In this document: positions 45,080-55,100 of the stretch, in pieces
Numbering within the stretch: the stretch's first letter is position 1
How the letters are laid out: each line of letters starts with the position of its first letter
Origin: DAOUEX01 sp034430235
Lineage (GTDB): Bacteria > Chloroflexota > Anaerolineae > UBA2200
Direction of reading: 5' to 3'
Assembly (NCBI GenBank): GCA_964478075.1
Contig: CAYZGO010000002.1
Span: forward strand, 1 to 64,000
Length of the DNA stretch: 64,000 nucleotides
The notes under the pieces: generated by a model
Told to the model about the DNA's origin: nothing
The model's database searches: none
Seen by the model: the letters and a program-made list of their open reading frames with translations, nothing else
Made by a program: the position numbers and the translations under genes

Positions 45080-46549
45080 ATGGGCAAGAAACCAGAATGG
45101 TTCAAGGGGATATTCCCAGCATTGGTGACGCCCTTTTCAGACGGCGCGGCCATTGATGAGGCGGCATACCGCTCACTGATTCGCCACGTCCTGCCCGACG
45201 TGAACGGCATCGTGCCTGTGGGAACTACGGGGGAGTTCGTCTATCTGACTGAGGAAGAGAAGCACAAAGCTATTGACATTGCTCTCGATGAAGCTGCAGG
45301 CCACGTGCCGGTGGTTGCGGGCACAGGCTGTGCAAGCACACGGGAGACGGTAGCTCTGACTCAATATGCCAAAGACGCCGGGGCACACGCTGCCCTTGTC
45401 CTCGCTCCTTACTATCTCAAGCCGACCTACAACGAGGTGTATGAGCACTATGAAGCAGTCAACAAAGTGGGCTTGCCCATCATCCTCTACAACATTCCCC
45501 AGTGCGCGGGTACACACTTCAAGTGGTGGACGGCAGAGGGGATGGCGTACCTGGACAACGTAGTCGGCATCAAGGATTCCAGTGGCGACATGCCGTTCCT
45601 CATGGCCCTCTTTGAGAAGATCAAAGGACACGTCTCCATCTTCTGCGGGCACGACGAAATCGTCATGGCTGCTTTAGCGGCAGGGGCGGATGGTGCTATC
45701 CTGGCCAGTGCCAACCTCATTCCAGACATCTGGCAGGAGATTTACGCCGCCGTGCGCAGCGGTGATCTGGCCAAGGCACAGAACCTGCAGGCTAGAATCC
45801 AGAAACTGGTGCGTATCGTCGTACGGCGGGGCTCTGTTCAGGCCGTCAAAGAAGGATTGTGCATGATGGGTCTCGATGTCGGCAATGCGCGTCTGCCTGT
45901 AATGCCTGGCGGCGCTTTTCGCCGCGAGGATCGAGAAGAACTGCGCGCACAGTTGGAGGCCCTGGGCAAGATCCCACCACAGGGAGTGCAGTACGAGCTC
46001 AGCAGCAAGACCGTGCACACCCAGGTTCCAGCTACACCCCAGACACCACGGCGCATCAGTGGCTTTGCCTTGAAGGTTGGCGAAGGCTTTGCCGGGCCAC
46101 CGTTCTCCGAACTGGCGCACGTAGACCTGTTGCTGGGAGAACGTGGTGGGCCGGTTGGCAAAGCAATCGAGCAAGCACTGGCCGTGCCCCATCCAGGCCA
46201 CGAGGTGCGTATAGTAAGTGAACGTCCCCGCACGCTGCTCGTACCAACCATCACCGTGCGCAGCGAGAAACAGGCAGAGCACATCTACGTTTGCGCCAGC
46301 GGGGGAGTGGTCAAGGCCATTGAGGCCAGTGTCGCTGACGGCTTTCTGCCCGCAGATGCACTGGAGGATCTGGTCATGATTGCCAACGTGTTTGTCCACC
46401 CCGCTGCAGCCAATCGCACCCGCATCGAGATGAACAACTACAAAGCGATGCGCGCCGCCATTCGCAAAGCGATCGAGGGACGGCCTACACTAGAAGAGCT
46501 CTTGTACGAAAGGCAAGCAGCGCGTCATCCCTTCCGCTATGCCCCGTAA
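45080..46549 (+). CDS. DHDPS-type aldolase fused to a Fae domain (copy 2)
   Basis: A 489-residue paralogue of the preceding gene. The aldolase half has 'VGTTGEFVYLT', Tyr137 in 'LYNIPQ' and Schiff-base Lys165 in 'VGIKDSSGD'. A ~27-residue linker leads to a Fae half (~328-489) with 'ELAHVDLLLG', in which His347 sits at the catalytic position of Fae, and an ending 'ARHPFRYAP' like the terminus of bacterial Fae ('THPF'). This copy should therefore keep Fae chemistry. The pair may act as a complex with one active and one structural Fae half. An aldolase releasing or consuming formaldehyde, coupled to its capture, is my inference. Confidence 0.92.
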   Translation: MGKKPEWFKGIFPALVTPFSDGAAIDEAAYRSLIRHVLPDVNGIVPVGTTGEFVYLTEEEKHKAIDIALDEAAGHVPVVAGTGCASTRETVALTQYAKDAGAHAALVLAPYYLKPTYNEVYEHYEAVNKVGLPIILYNIPQCAGTHFKWWTAEGMAYLDNVVGIKDSSGDMPFLMALFEKIKGHVSIFCGHDEIVMAALAAGADGAILASANLIPDIWQEIYAAVRSGDLAKAQNLQARIQKLVRIVVRRGSVQAVKEGLCMMGLDVGNARLPVMPGGAFRREDREELRAQLEALGKIPPQGVQYELSSKTVHTQVPATPQTPRRISGFALKVGEGFAGPPFSELAHVDLLLGERGGPVGKAIEQALAVPHPGHEVRIVSERPRTLLVPTITVRSEKQAEHIYVCASGGVVKAIEASVADGFLPADALEDLVMIANVFVHPAAANRTRIEMNNYKAMRAAIRKAIEGRPTLEELLYERQAARHPFRYAP

Positions 46550-46647
46550 CCACAGGGTACTGCGTCAAGCGCTGAACTCAAGCACGCGTTTTTATATCGT
46601 TCATCCCGCTCGACGGGACAGCAATCTGACCAGTGAGGTTTAGCAAT

Positions 46648-46847
46648 CCCGTCAGGGCGCCGTTCGTCGCCTCTGTCTCACCTTTGTCTTTACGCCAGAG
46701 GCGTAAACGGAAGGCGTAAACGGGGAACGACAGAGACTGAGGCGAGCGACGCCGCCGAAGGGCCCCGCAGGGGGGCGACCTCTCGTCTTCCACGTCTTTG
46801 TCAGACGTGACAAAGGTGTCGAGAGACAAAGGAGACACCCTGACGGG
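46648..46847. repeat. Nested imperfect inverted repeats
   Basis: Outer words cccgtcagg (46649-46657) and cctgacggg (46838-46846) face each other. Inside, 'gtcgcctctgtctca' pairs loosely with 'gacagagactgaggcgagcgac', and 'cacctttgtc' with 'gacaaaggtg'. The short words 'gcgtaaacgg' occur twice in tandem. Possibly a degraded miniature element. Confidence 0.5.
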
Positions 46848-46890
46848 GAAGATGCTACGCGAGGACGAGCGGTTGATGTACGAAGCAGTA

Positions 46891-46926
46891 AAAAGCGGGG
46901 AGCTCTCTCACGAGAGAGTTCCCCGC
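46891..46926 (-). terminator. Terminator of the LCP-family gene
   Basis: Stem gcggggagctctctc (46895-46909) and gagagagttccccgc (46912-46926), nearly perfect, followed on the minus strand by ttttt. It lies directly after the LCP stop codon. Confidence 0.85.
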
Positions 46927-46941
46927 CTCAAGATCTTGCCC

Positions 46942-48294
46942 CTACAGCGCAGAGGATGCATAGTCCTGCCCCAGCACCAGCCGCACGTCCACCTCGCTTT
47001 GTATGTCGGTACACCGACGGATGTTCTGGGGCGCTATATCAAAGCGCTTCGCCAGCAAGTTCACGGTGTTTGACTTCCCTGAGTAGTCCATGATGACGCT
47101 CAGGGCATAATCCGTGCGATCGGCGTTGCTGAAAGAAACCACGAAATAGCCCAGGCCTTTCAGGTGCTCGGCAGTGCGTTTCGCCAGACCGGGGGTAAGG
47201 GTGCCGTTTTGCACTTCGATTCTCGCTGCTTCTTGCGCAACGAGTTCTTTCTCGGAAAGACCGCTGGCAGTCGTGGGCGTAGGGCCTCCAAATAGCTCGT
47301 TCACCACCTCACGGATGCGGGCACGGTCTGGGATGAGCACATCCGCGCCATTCGGAGTCAGTTGAGGAGTGGTCATGGATGCATCAATCACAGCACTTCT
47401 TATGTTCTGAGCAGGGATCTCCCGTGCCACCTTGGCTAGAGCGTACATCTCGTTCAAATTCAAATCTGTTTGAACAGAGCCTTCAACGATTCTGAGTATC
47501 TCTGGGATCCTGGTCAGGGGAATGCCCAAGCTGAGCACCTTATCCCGGATAGCCTTAATCACCTCCTGCTGCCGTGCGGCGCGCGCAAAATCGCTGCCGC
47601 CGTGACGCACGCGGGCATATTGCAGAGACGTCTTTCCATCCATGTGTTGCACGCCCGCCGGGATGTCAACGGTTACGTACCCATAGTTGCCATCCGGGTA
47701 TTCCTCATCATAGATGGCTTCTCTCACATCAATAGTTATGCCGCCAATGGCATCAACGAGCTTTTCAAATCCCTCAAAGTTGACGCGAACGTAGTAGTGT
47801 ATAGGGATGGCCAAGGTATATTGAACGGTTTTCTTGGCCAGGGCTGGTCCACCCCCAGGGTAGTCGTCGAGTTCGCCGACGAAATGCGCTTCGTTGATGC
47901 GGCGCTCTGAATAGCCAGGGACGGAAACCCAAAGGTCACGGGGTATGGAAAGCATTCCCGCCGTCTTGCCCTGGGGGTCTATCGTCAGCACAATCATCGT
48001 GTCTGTGCGGCTGGGACCTTGTTCGCGAGCACGCTTGTCAACCCCAAGCACCAGGATATTCACTCGCTCCTGTGCGACGTCGGGCAGGCTCCCATTACCT
48101 GCACGACCTTGCTCTAAATTCGTCAGCGCTGGCATACTCAACTGAGCATGCGCCACGAAGTTCTTGACAGTCGTGTAGAAGAGATGGCCAGAGTAGATGC
48201 CTCCGGCCACAAAAACCACTAATAGAACGCTCAAGAGGGGCCGCCTCCAGCCAGTTGGCACTAGCCGAGATGACCAGCTACTCTTTTGAGCCAT
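46942..48294 (-). CDS. LytR-CpsA-Psr (LCP) family protein
   Basis: A 450-residue membrane-anchored protein (helix ~20-42) of the family that attaches glycopolymers to peptidoglycan from a polyprenyl-phosphate carrier. The LCP domain has 'NILVLGVDKRAREQGPSRTDTMIVLTID', with conserved Asp and Arg residues, 'SIPRDLWVSVPGYSERRINEA', and 'LQYARVRHGGSDFARAARQQ'. A C-terminal LytR_C domain (~360-450) follows a linker. All expected Arg residues are present. It supports a cell wall with attached polymers and no outer membrane. Confidence 0.95.
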   Translation of the reverse strand: MAQKSSWSSRLVPTGWRRPLLSVLLVVFVAGGIYSGHLFYTTVKNFVAHAQLSMPALTNLEQGRAGNGSLPDVAQERVNILVLGVDKRAREQGPSRTDTMIVLTIDPQGKTAGMLSIPRDLWVSVPGYSERRINEAHFVGELDDYPGGGPALAKKTVQYTLAIPIHYYVRVNFEGFEKLVDAIGGITIDVREAIYDEEYPDGNYGYVTVDIPAGVQHMDGKTSLQYARVRHGGSDFARAARQQEVIKAIRDKVLSLGIPLTRIPEILRIVEGSVQTDLNLNEMYALAKVAREIPAQNIRSAVIDASMTTPQLTPNGADVLIPDRARIREVVNELFGGPTPTTASGLSEKELVAQEAARIEVQNGTLTPGLAKRTAEHLKGLGYFVVSFSNADRTDYALSVIMDYSGKSNTVNLLAKRFDIAPQNIRRCTDIQSEVDVRLVLGQDYASSAL

Positions 48295-48332
48295 GCGACC
48301 TCCATAGGTTTTCTGAAACCAAAGTTGTGCGG

Positions 48333-48361
48333 ATTATAGCATAATCGTCAATTGCTGACAA
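48333..48361 (-). promoter_or_regulatory. Promoter of the LCP-family gene
   Basis: Minus strand: TTGTCA (48361-48356), 17-base spacer, TATAAT (48338-48333). Confidence 0.7.
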
Positions 48362-48488
48362 AAAGCCGGAGATGTGCGGTGTCTGCGTTCCCACGGCGTT
48401 GCTTTCTCTCTATCGCAGCATCTGCCACAAAGCGAATTGGCAATCCCCGAAACCGCACAGCCCGAGGCTTCAGGTAGAAATCGAGAAA

Positions 48489-48512
48489 AGCTCCGCCACT
48501 GCGGGTGGAGCT
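48489..48512 (-). terminator. Terminator of the tRNA-Glu transcript
   Basis: Stem agctccgcc (48489-48497) and ggtggagct (48504-48512) with one mismatch, followed on the minus strand by tttctcg. It lies 52 bases after the tRNA 3' end. Confidence 0.65.
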
Positions 48513-48563
48513 CTCACACATTGGGCCAGGTCAGCCGTTGTAACCGCTCGACCATATGGAAAG

Positions 48564-48636
48564 TGCCCCCAGGGGAATTCGAATCCCCGTCGCAGCCTTG
48601 AAAGGGCTGTGTCCTAGTCCACTAGACGATGGGGGC
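48564..48636 (-). tRNA. tRNA-Glu (anticodon TTC)
   Basis: A 73-base cloverleaf. The acceptor stem is GCCCCCA/TGGGGGC, the D-arm contains 'tctagtggactaggac', the anticodon stem-loop is CAGCC-CTTTCAA-GGCTG with anticodon TTC, and the T-arm is GGGGATTCGAATTCCCC with the invariant TTCGA. CCA is not encoded. The D-arm and the anticodon loop fit tRNA-Glu. Confidence 0.97.
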
Positions 48637-48686
48637 AAGCGACGCTATTTTACGCTAAACAGGGCACTCGGTCAAACTGACAGCGA

Positions 48687-48717
48687 TTGAACCTTTCATC
48701 CCGTATTGGGGTATAAT
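48687..48717 (+). promoter_or_regulatory. Promoter of the export operon, probably leaderless
   Basis: TATAAT (48712-48717), with TTGAAC (48687-48692) at a long 19-base spacing. The GTG start at 48723 is six bases after the -10 box, so transcription would begin at or within the start codon. Confidence 0.5.
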
Positions 48718-48722
48718 CTAGC

Positions 48723-50933
48723 GTGTCCATGCAAAACGATAGACTAGGGCAATCGCTCCGCCATGTGCGTATGCAACTGGCCGTCGCGGGCACGGTGCTC
48801 AGCATCCTCGCCATGACTCTGGCAGGAGCCTGGGCCGAGGCCCGCTGGCCCAACGCAGCCGGAGCCTATATCACTATAAGACCACAAAACCTCGTTGACA
48901 CTACGAGCGCTCTGTGGCAACTGCGCCGTGTGGATGGCGTGCGCGACGCCGTCGCCGTGTTCCGGGGAGACCTGGCAAGTGATGAGATTGAGGACACGGG
49001 CTGGGTCAATGTCTGGTTCTATGCCAACCAGACGGATGTGCCCAATCTGGCGTTCCTGCCGCCAGACCCCACGTTGAAGCTGTACCGCGGCCGCTTGCCA
49101 GCCCCGCATAGCCTGGACGAAGCACTCCTGGGCTACGAGCTGGCTCAGGTCCTGCGCCTGGGAGTTGGCGACATCGTGACTATCTGCCACCGTCCCTTCA
49201 ACATTGTCGGTATCTGGGGCCCAAGCCGACGCTTGTCTGGCAACTTTGCACAGGTATCTGCAGTGGCCGCAGGGGCCTTGACACCCGCGTCTTCTCGCAG
49301 TCCGCAGCACTTCATAGTGCTGCCTACGGCCCAACGAGATGCTGCAGCCGTGGCAGGCCATGTCTGGCACACGATGCCAGATATGAAAGTCCTGTCGCCG
49401 GTCTGGGAGCTGGCTCACGCCAGACGCGAACGTGCTGTGCTGGCCCTTGCCCTGGGCGGCACAGTTGCCCTGGCGTTGCTGCTGGGCCTGCCGCTTTTGA
49501 TGGACCTCGCGCGGGAGCCGAAGACGTCACCAGTACCCCTGGCGCTGCTGTCGGCAGCCGGGGGGCTTGGAGCGGGGTGGGTGACAACTCTCCTGGTCAA
49601 CAGCTATGCAAGACACACTCTGGGGCTAACACCATTACAGGTAACTCCGAGGTTGGGTGCAGCCGTACTGGCTACGGCTGTGGGCATGGGCCTGCTCGCC
49701 ACGCGCCTCGCTGTGCGCTCGTCATGGCGCGTGCGCTGGGCCGCCACCGCGCTGGCGTTGGCTTTGTGCGGAACTGGGCTGGTGACGATTGGCACCCTGA
49801 GCGAGTCGTTGAACCTCTCACTGAGCGAGGCACAGCGCGGTGCCACGGATTGGGTGAGCATCATCGGCGTTCAGGCGGATGCAGAGCTTCTGCACGCCGT
49901 GTACCGGCTGCCCGGCATCCGTGGCTACGTAATCGAAGCCTATGGTGGGCCTGTCAACGAGGACGAGGAAAGGTGGCTGGGCCCCTGGACGCCATCGGGA
50001 GTGTTCTACGGTATGCGCTTCGCGGGCGGCGAGGGAACACTGTCAGTGCCCTATCGGGTAGGCTATTGGCGTGGTCGTGCCTTGGGCCCTGGTAACTTGA
50101 ACGAGGCTGTGGTCGGCTATGAGCTGGCACAGGAACAGAACCTGCAAGTAGGCGATATGATCGATGTACGCGGTGTGGCCTTGACTGTGGTGGGCATCCG
50201 CGAACGCCTGCGCTACGACCCGCACAATAGCTTGAACCGGCGTGTGGACATCTCGCTCGAGGCATTGCGTCGCGTGCTGCATGAACCGTTTGCCTCAGGG
50301 GAAATGACGCTGCTCATACCACCAGCCAGGAACCAGGAAGAGAAGAGTATCTTCCTGCAAGAGATGAGCAAACGCCTGCACGTTGGCAGAGTGTTCACCA
50401 TCGAGGACAGACTGGCTGAGATAGCATGCAGCTATCCTGCTGCCTGGACACTGACGCCCGGCGACGCGCAGCAAAGCGTCCGTCACGCCAGGAGCATCTA
50501 TGCCAGTGCTCTGGCCCTGTGTGGCCTTCTGCTGCTCGCCGCAGGTGCATTAGCCGTAACTGGCACGATGACTGACAAGACGGCCAGGGACGAGCGCCGC
50601 GTTGGCTTGCTAAAAGCCCTTGGTGCTGACGAAGGGATGCTTATCGGTGACTATCTGCAAAGCGCTGTCGTTCTGGGCATTGCAGGTGGACTGCCTGGTG
50701 TGCTTTGGGGTTGGGCAGCATCGGCAGTGCTCAACGGAATGGGGCCGTCCGGCTCAACAAAGCTGCTGTTCACACCCCGCTTGGGCGCGGGCACGTTCTT
50801 GTTCATTGTGCTGGCGGCCATGATTGCGGCTGTTGCTCCGGCCAGCCGGGCAGTTCGCCAGGATGCAGCCTGGACGCTGTACGCCTCATCGCCTACACCG
50901 GTCAAAGCCATACATGGAGGTTCCGAATCATGA
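48723..50933 (+). CDS. FtsX/MacB-like ABC transporter permease
   Basis: A 736-residue membrane protein with an N-terminal membrane segment, a large extracytoplasmic domain (~45-235), a central group of three helices (~240-345), a second extracytoplasmic domain, and a C-terminal FtsX block ('RRVGLLKALGADEGMLIGDYL'). The repeated 'LGYELAQVLRLGVGD' and 'VGYELAQEQNLQVGD' show an internal duplication typical of LolC/MacB-like permeases. It is the first gene of a three-gene operon with an HlyD-like protein and a large ABC fusion. Start GTG, or ATG 48729. Confidence 0.88.
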   Translation: MSMQNDRLGQSLRHVRMQLAVAGTVLSILAMTLAGAWAEARWPNAAGAYITIRPQNLVDTTSALWQLRRVDGVRDAVAVFRGDLASDEIEDTGWVNVWFYANQTDVPNLAFLPPDPTLKLYRGRLPAPHSLDEALLGYELAQVLRLGVGDIVTICHRPFNIVGIWGPSRRLSGNFAQVSAVAAGALTPASSRSPQHFIVLPTAQRDAAAVAGHVWHTMPDMKVLSPVWELAHARRERAVLALALGGTVALALLLGLPLLMDLAREPKTSPVPLALLSAAGGLGAGWVTTLLVNSYARHTLGLTPLQVTPRLGAAVLATAVGMGLLATRLAVRSSWRVRWAATALALALCGTGLVTIGTLSESLNLSLSEAQRGATDWVSIIGVQADAELLHAVYRLPGIRGYVIEAYGGPVNEDEERWLGPWTPSGVFYGMRFAGGEGTLSVPYRVGYWRGRALGPGNLNEAVVGYELAQEQNLQVGDMIDVRGVALTVVGIRERLRYDPHNSLNRRVDISLEALRRVLHEPFASGEMTLLIPPARNQEEKSIFLQEMSKRLHVGRVFTIEDRLAEIACSYPAAWTLTPGDAQQSVRHARSIYASALALCGLLLLAAGALAVTGTMTDKTARDERRVGLLKALGADEGMLIGDYLQSAVVLGIAGGLPGVLWGWAASAVLNGMGPSGSTKLLFTPRLGAGTFLFIVLAAMIAAVAPASRAVRQDAAWTLYASSPTPVKAIHGGSES

Positions 50934-52099
50934 GAAAGGCACTGATTATTATCGTCGTACTGGCCATCGTCGTGCTGGCTGTGGCCTTTGTCGGGCAGAG
51001 ATTGTTCACTCGACCTGCAAAAGAACCAGGCCCTGCCGCTCTAGGTGAGTTCACAAGCCATGAGGGGCAGGAGATCGCAGCCGTGGGCATCGTCGTACCG
51101 GTGCGCTGGGCAAAACTGAGCTTTCCAACGAGCGGGCAGCTTGAACAACTGGCTATTGCAGCGGGTGACTCTGTGTCCGCCGGGCAAGTCGTGGCCAGGT
51201 TAGAAAAGCAAGGGTTGGAACTTGATATCCAGTTGGCGCAAAGCGAACTCCAGGCCCAAGAGGCCAGCCTGGCACGGTTGCAAGAGGGCGGCTCTGCGGC
51301 TGAGATTGCAGCCGTAGAAGCCAGCTATGAGGCGGCAGTTGCCGCCTACGAGAAGCTAGAGGCTGGCCCAAGTGCAGAGGAAATAGCCATCGCCGAGGCC
51401 GACCTGAAGAAAGCAGAAAGAGCCCTGCAACGCGCTCAGGCGGCCTATGACGCTGTAAGCAGCCTGCCCAATATCGGCGCACGGCCAGAGTCCAGCCAGT
51501 TAGAGTCGGCAACGATTGACTATCAGCGGGCCAGAGCTGTCTACGAGTTGGCGATAGCTGGCCCGGACAAAGCTGCGTTGAAACAAGCTGAAAGCCAGGT
51601 GGCCTCTGCGAAAGCTCAACTAGAAGCTCTGCATGCGGGTGCGCAGCCGAGTGAAATGCAGGCAGCACAGGCCAGTGTGGCCAGAGCAAAAGCCAACCTG
51701 GCACGAGCGCAACTCGCATTGGAACAAGCCGTACTACGTGCCCCGTTTGACGGCACAGTCACATCAGTTGACGCGGAACCGGGCGAGATGCTCAGTCCGG
51801 GAGGCACTGTCTTGACCTTGGCGGATCTAGGCCAATTGCAGGCAGAAACCACGGACCTTGACGAGTGGACTACAGCCAACGTCACGTTGAACCAGACGGT
51901 GGATTTGCTGGTGCCTGCTCTGAACAATCGCGGCCTGCGCGGGCGCCTGGTCTCCGTAGCAGCAGAACCTACGATCAGCGCCAGCGGCGCAGTCTTCTAC
52001 AAGGCCCTCATTGCCCTGGACGGCCAGGAGTCCGATTTGCGCTGGGGCATGACAGTACGAATCAAGTTCGGCGTCGTGCCAGTCATTCTTGGCCGCTGA
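50930..52099 (+). CDS. HlyD/MacA-like periplasmic adaptor protein
   Basis: A 389-residue protein with one N-terminal membrane helix (~4-24), a split biotinyl-lipoyl domain ('TSGQLEQLAIAAGDSVSAGQ' and 'RAPFDGTVTSVDAEPGEML'), a long Ala-rich coiled-coil hairpin (~95-250), and a beta-barrel end. The real start is ATG 50930, overlapping the upstream stop codon (ATGA). It is the adaptor of a MacAB-like exporter. In a single-membrane cell it would work as an extracellular extension. Confidence 0.92.
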   Translation: MRKALIIIVVLAIVVLAVAFVGQRLFTRPAKEPGPAALGEFTSHEGQEIAAVGIVVPVRWAKLSFPTSGQLEQLAIAAGDSVSAGQVVARLEKQGLELDIQLAQSELQAQEASLARLQEGGSAAEIAAVEASYEAAVAAYEKLEAGPSAEEIAIAEADLKKAERALQRAQAAYDAVSSLPNIGARPESSQLESATIDYQRARAVYELAIAGPDKAALKQAESQVASAKAQLEALHAGAQPSEMQAAQASVARAKANLARAQLALEQAVLRAPFDGTVTSVDAEPGEMLSPGGTVLTLADLGQLQAETTDLDEWTTANVTLNQTVDLLVPALNNRGLRGRLVSVAAEPTISASGAVFYKALIALDGQESDLRWGMTVRIKFGVVPVILGR

Positions 52100-52121
52100 G
52101 CCGCTATCTGAGGAACGTGGC

Positions 52122-55100
52122 ATGGCAGTAGAGACGCCTACACTCCAAGCCTTCGCACTGACCAAGAGCCGCCGGACAGCGGGCGGAGAGATACGTTTCT
52201 GGCGCAGCCCAGATATAGTGGTGGAACCGGGCCAGTTCGTGGCAGTGCTTGGCGATCATTCTACCGACATCAGACTCTTGTTGGGCATACTGGCTGGACT
52301 GGCCGAGCCCACAGGCGGCGTGTTGCGTATCAGTGGCAAAGCCATGGGGGATCTGCGCCGCACACAACGCGCACGGCTGCGCGCGCGCAAAGTGGGCCTC
52401 CTCTTTGGCGAACCAAAGCTGCTGCCCGAACTCAGTGTGCTAGAGAACGTAGCCTTCCCTCAACGCTACGTTGGCATCTCACATGACCAGGCAGAGGAAC
52501 GCGCACGCACCCTGGTGGACAGGTTGGGACTGAGCAGTCTGCTCTCCAAAAAGCCCGTCGACCTCACGCCAATGGAGGGGCAGCTTGTGTCACTGGCGCG
52601 GGCGCTGGTGAATCGCCCAGCAATCATATTGGCTGATGAGCCAACTGCTGGACTGTCCCCGGGCGGGGCAGCACGTTTCTTGGAGCGGCTGCGTGACGTT
52701 TGCAGGGAGGAGCGCGTCGCCGTGCTGCTCGGAACGTCTGAGCCACGGTTGGCCAGCTACGCGGGGCGCTCGGTACGCCTGCCTGCCAGCACGCCTGAAC
52801 CAACTCCACTAGCACGAGAGGAAATCAGCGCCAATGACCTCTTTTCGGATCTCTATGAGACCGAGATTTCGCCGCTGCTGCGCCCTCTAGGGCCACTGCT
52901 TGATTTCGTCCTAAAGCCGGCATTATACACCGCTGTTGTGGCCCTGGTCATCGTACTCCTGACCTTCTTCGGCCTGAGGATGGCCCAGGTTGGCCGGGCT
53001 GGCGGAAGTATTGACCTGGGGCGAGCAATCTCGCATTCCTTGAGCGAATCCACAGACTACCTCAGCAACCTGCTGCGCGGAGACTTGGGCACGTACGAAC
53101 CTCAGTACAGCTACTATTATTGGGGCGCACCTCAGTTCAAGTCAGTCGCTGACGCTGTGGGTCGCACCTTCAGCAAGAGCCTGGTGCTCCTGCTGCTCTC
53201 TATGCTCCTTGGTGGCCTGTTTGGTGTACCACTGGGCCTTGTCGCCGCCCTGATCCGCCACCACAAGTCCTCGCTCATCCTTCTCGTGGCAGCCATTGTG
53301 GGCATCTCCGCCCCCAGCTTTTTCTTGGCTTTACTGCTGCAGATTCTGGAGATTCAGTTCTACCGGCGGACGGGCATTGCCTTAGTGCCCGTAGGGGGCT
53401 TTGGGTGGGACCGGCACATTGTGCTTCCTGCTCTCGTTCTGGCAGCTCGGCCTATTGCTCAAGTGGCAAGGGTGAGCTTTGTAGCTTTGGCTGAGGTTCT
53501 GGATGCGGACTATATACGGACTGCACGTGCCAAGGGACTAACCACTCGAGCTGTGCTTTCACGGCATGCGCTGCGCAACGCTGGTGTGCCCATACTCGCC
53601 GCTCTGGGTACTTCTCTCGGTTTCTCGCTGTCCAGTTTGCCCGTCGTTGAGACCATCTTCCAGTGGCCTGGCATGGGGGCGCTGTTACTGACCACAACCT
53701 GGAGAAACGAGACCAAGCTGGCTGCCAGCCTGACTCTCATCCTGGGCGTCTTCTTCGTTATAGTCCACGTGACCTTGGACCACTTTTACCGCTGGATTGA
53801 TCCACGTTTGCGAAAGGAAAAGACAAGCCTTAGAGTAAGACGGAGCTGGGTGGATATGGTCAGCAGGAGCTGGGCAGGGCTGCGCGAGCTCCCAGACACT
53901 TTCCACTCCCTCATCCCCCGGCTGCGCAAACAAGAAAAACGGCTGCCGCCACTACCCGCTCCCACCGGCTCTGGCTATGTGTCTCCGGAAGAGCAACGAC
54001 GCCGGGATGCCAAGATCACACGGGAACGCCGGCGTGCCTGGGTGCAAAGCACGGCCGGCAGCCTGCCATTTGTCCTGGGAGCGATCATCTTGCTGGCCTT
54101 GCTGGGTGCGGTCGCTTTCGGGCAGCAGGTGGCACCATACAGTCCGAACAGTCCCACTCCGAGTTACTGGGAAAATGGAGAGCTCAAGACTGCCCCATTT
54201 GCGCCTTCAGCGAAGTTTCTGCTGGGCACAGACCAGCAAGGCCGTGACATTCTGAGTCTCCTGCTGTACGGCGCACGGCGTACACTCTCGCTGGCCTTCT
54301 TCGCCGTACTCGCCCGCATCCTGCTGGGAACTGTCTTCGGTGCCTTGTCCGGCTGGTTCCCCGACAGCCTGCTCGACCGCGCTCTGACGGGACTCACGCA
54401 GGTCATCGCAGCGTTCCCAGCTCTGCTGCTGGCCTTGGTCCTCATCCATGCCTTTGGCATCCACCAGGGACTATGGGTATTCGCGCTGGCACTGTGCCTT
54501 GTCGGGTGGGGCGAAGCCGCTCAGTTCGTGCGCGGCCAGGTAATGCATATCCGCGAACAGGACTACATAGAGGGAGCGCTGGCCACTGGGCTGGGCGATG
54601 TGCAACTGCTCACGCGCCACGTGCTGCCCAACCTGGTGCCTTCACTCGTTGTCCTGGCCTGCCTGGAGATGGGTGGGGTACTGATGATCCTGGGGGAATT
54701 GGGATTCATTGGCGTCTTCATCGGCGGAGGTCGGACTGTGGCCACCGTAACGGATAGCGTTGCCACCTACTTTGACGTGCCTGAATGGGGCGTGATGCTC
54801 TCCAACACGTGGCGCAGCTTCCGCAGCTACCCCTGGATGACGTTCTACCCGGCGCTGGCCTTTACCATCGCCATCGTGGGTTTCAACTTGTTTGGTGAGG
54901 GGCTGCGCCGTCTGACCGAGCGCCTGACGCTCACCATGCACCGCATCATCAACCGCTACACAATTGGGGCCGCACTGGGCATTGGGGCTCTGCTCCTCGT
55001 GGCAGTAGAGGGCACCGGAGGTTGGGTGCAATTCGCTCCCATAGCCGATCAGTTCAACAGCGAGAGAGCCATGGCCGACGTGCGCTACCTGGCTTCACCC

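Larger units (their letters stand above)
46550..46941. other. Intergenic region with nested inverted repeats
   Basis: No gene supported. It holds a repeat-rich block (about 46648-46847) and the terminator of the LCP gene (46891-46926). Confidence 0.55.

Noticed and set aside
46798..47073. 91-codon plus-strand open frame overlapping the LCP terminator
   Set aside because: It covers the terminator and runs antisense to the LCP coding region; composition is not protein-like.
48513..48563. A tRNA D-arm-like stretch (minus strand 'ggtcgagcggttac') just after tRNA-Glu
   Set aside because: No matching acceptor stem, anticodon arm or T-arm follows; only the terminator hairpin is found. At most a tRNA remnant.
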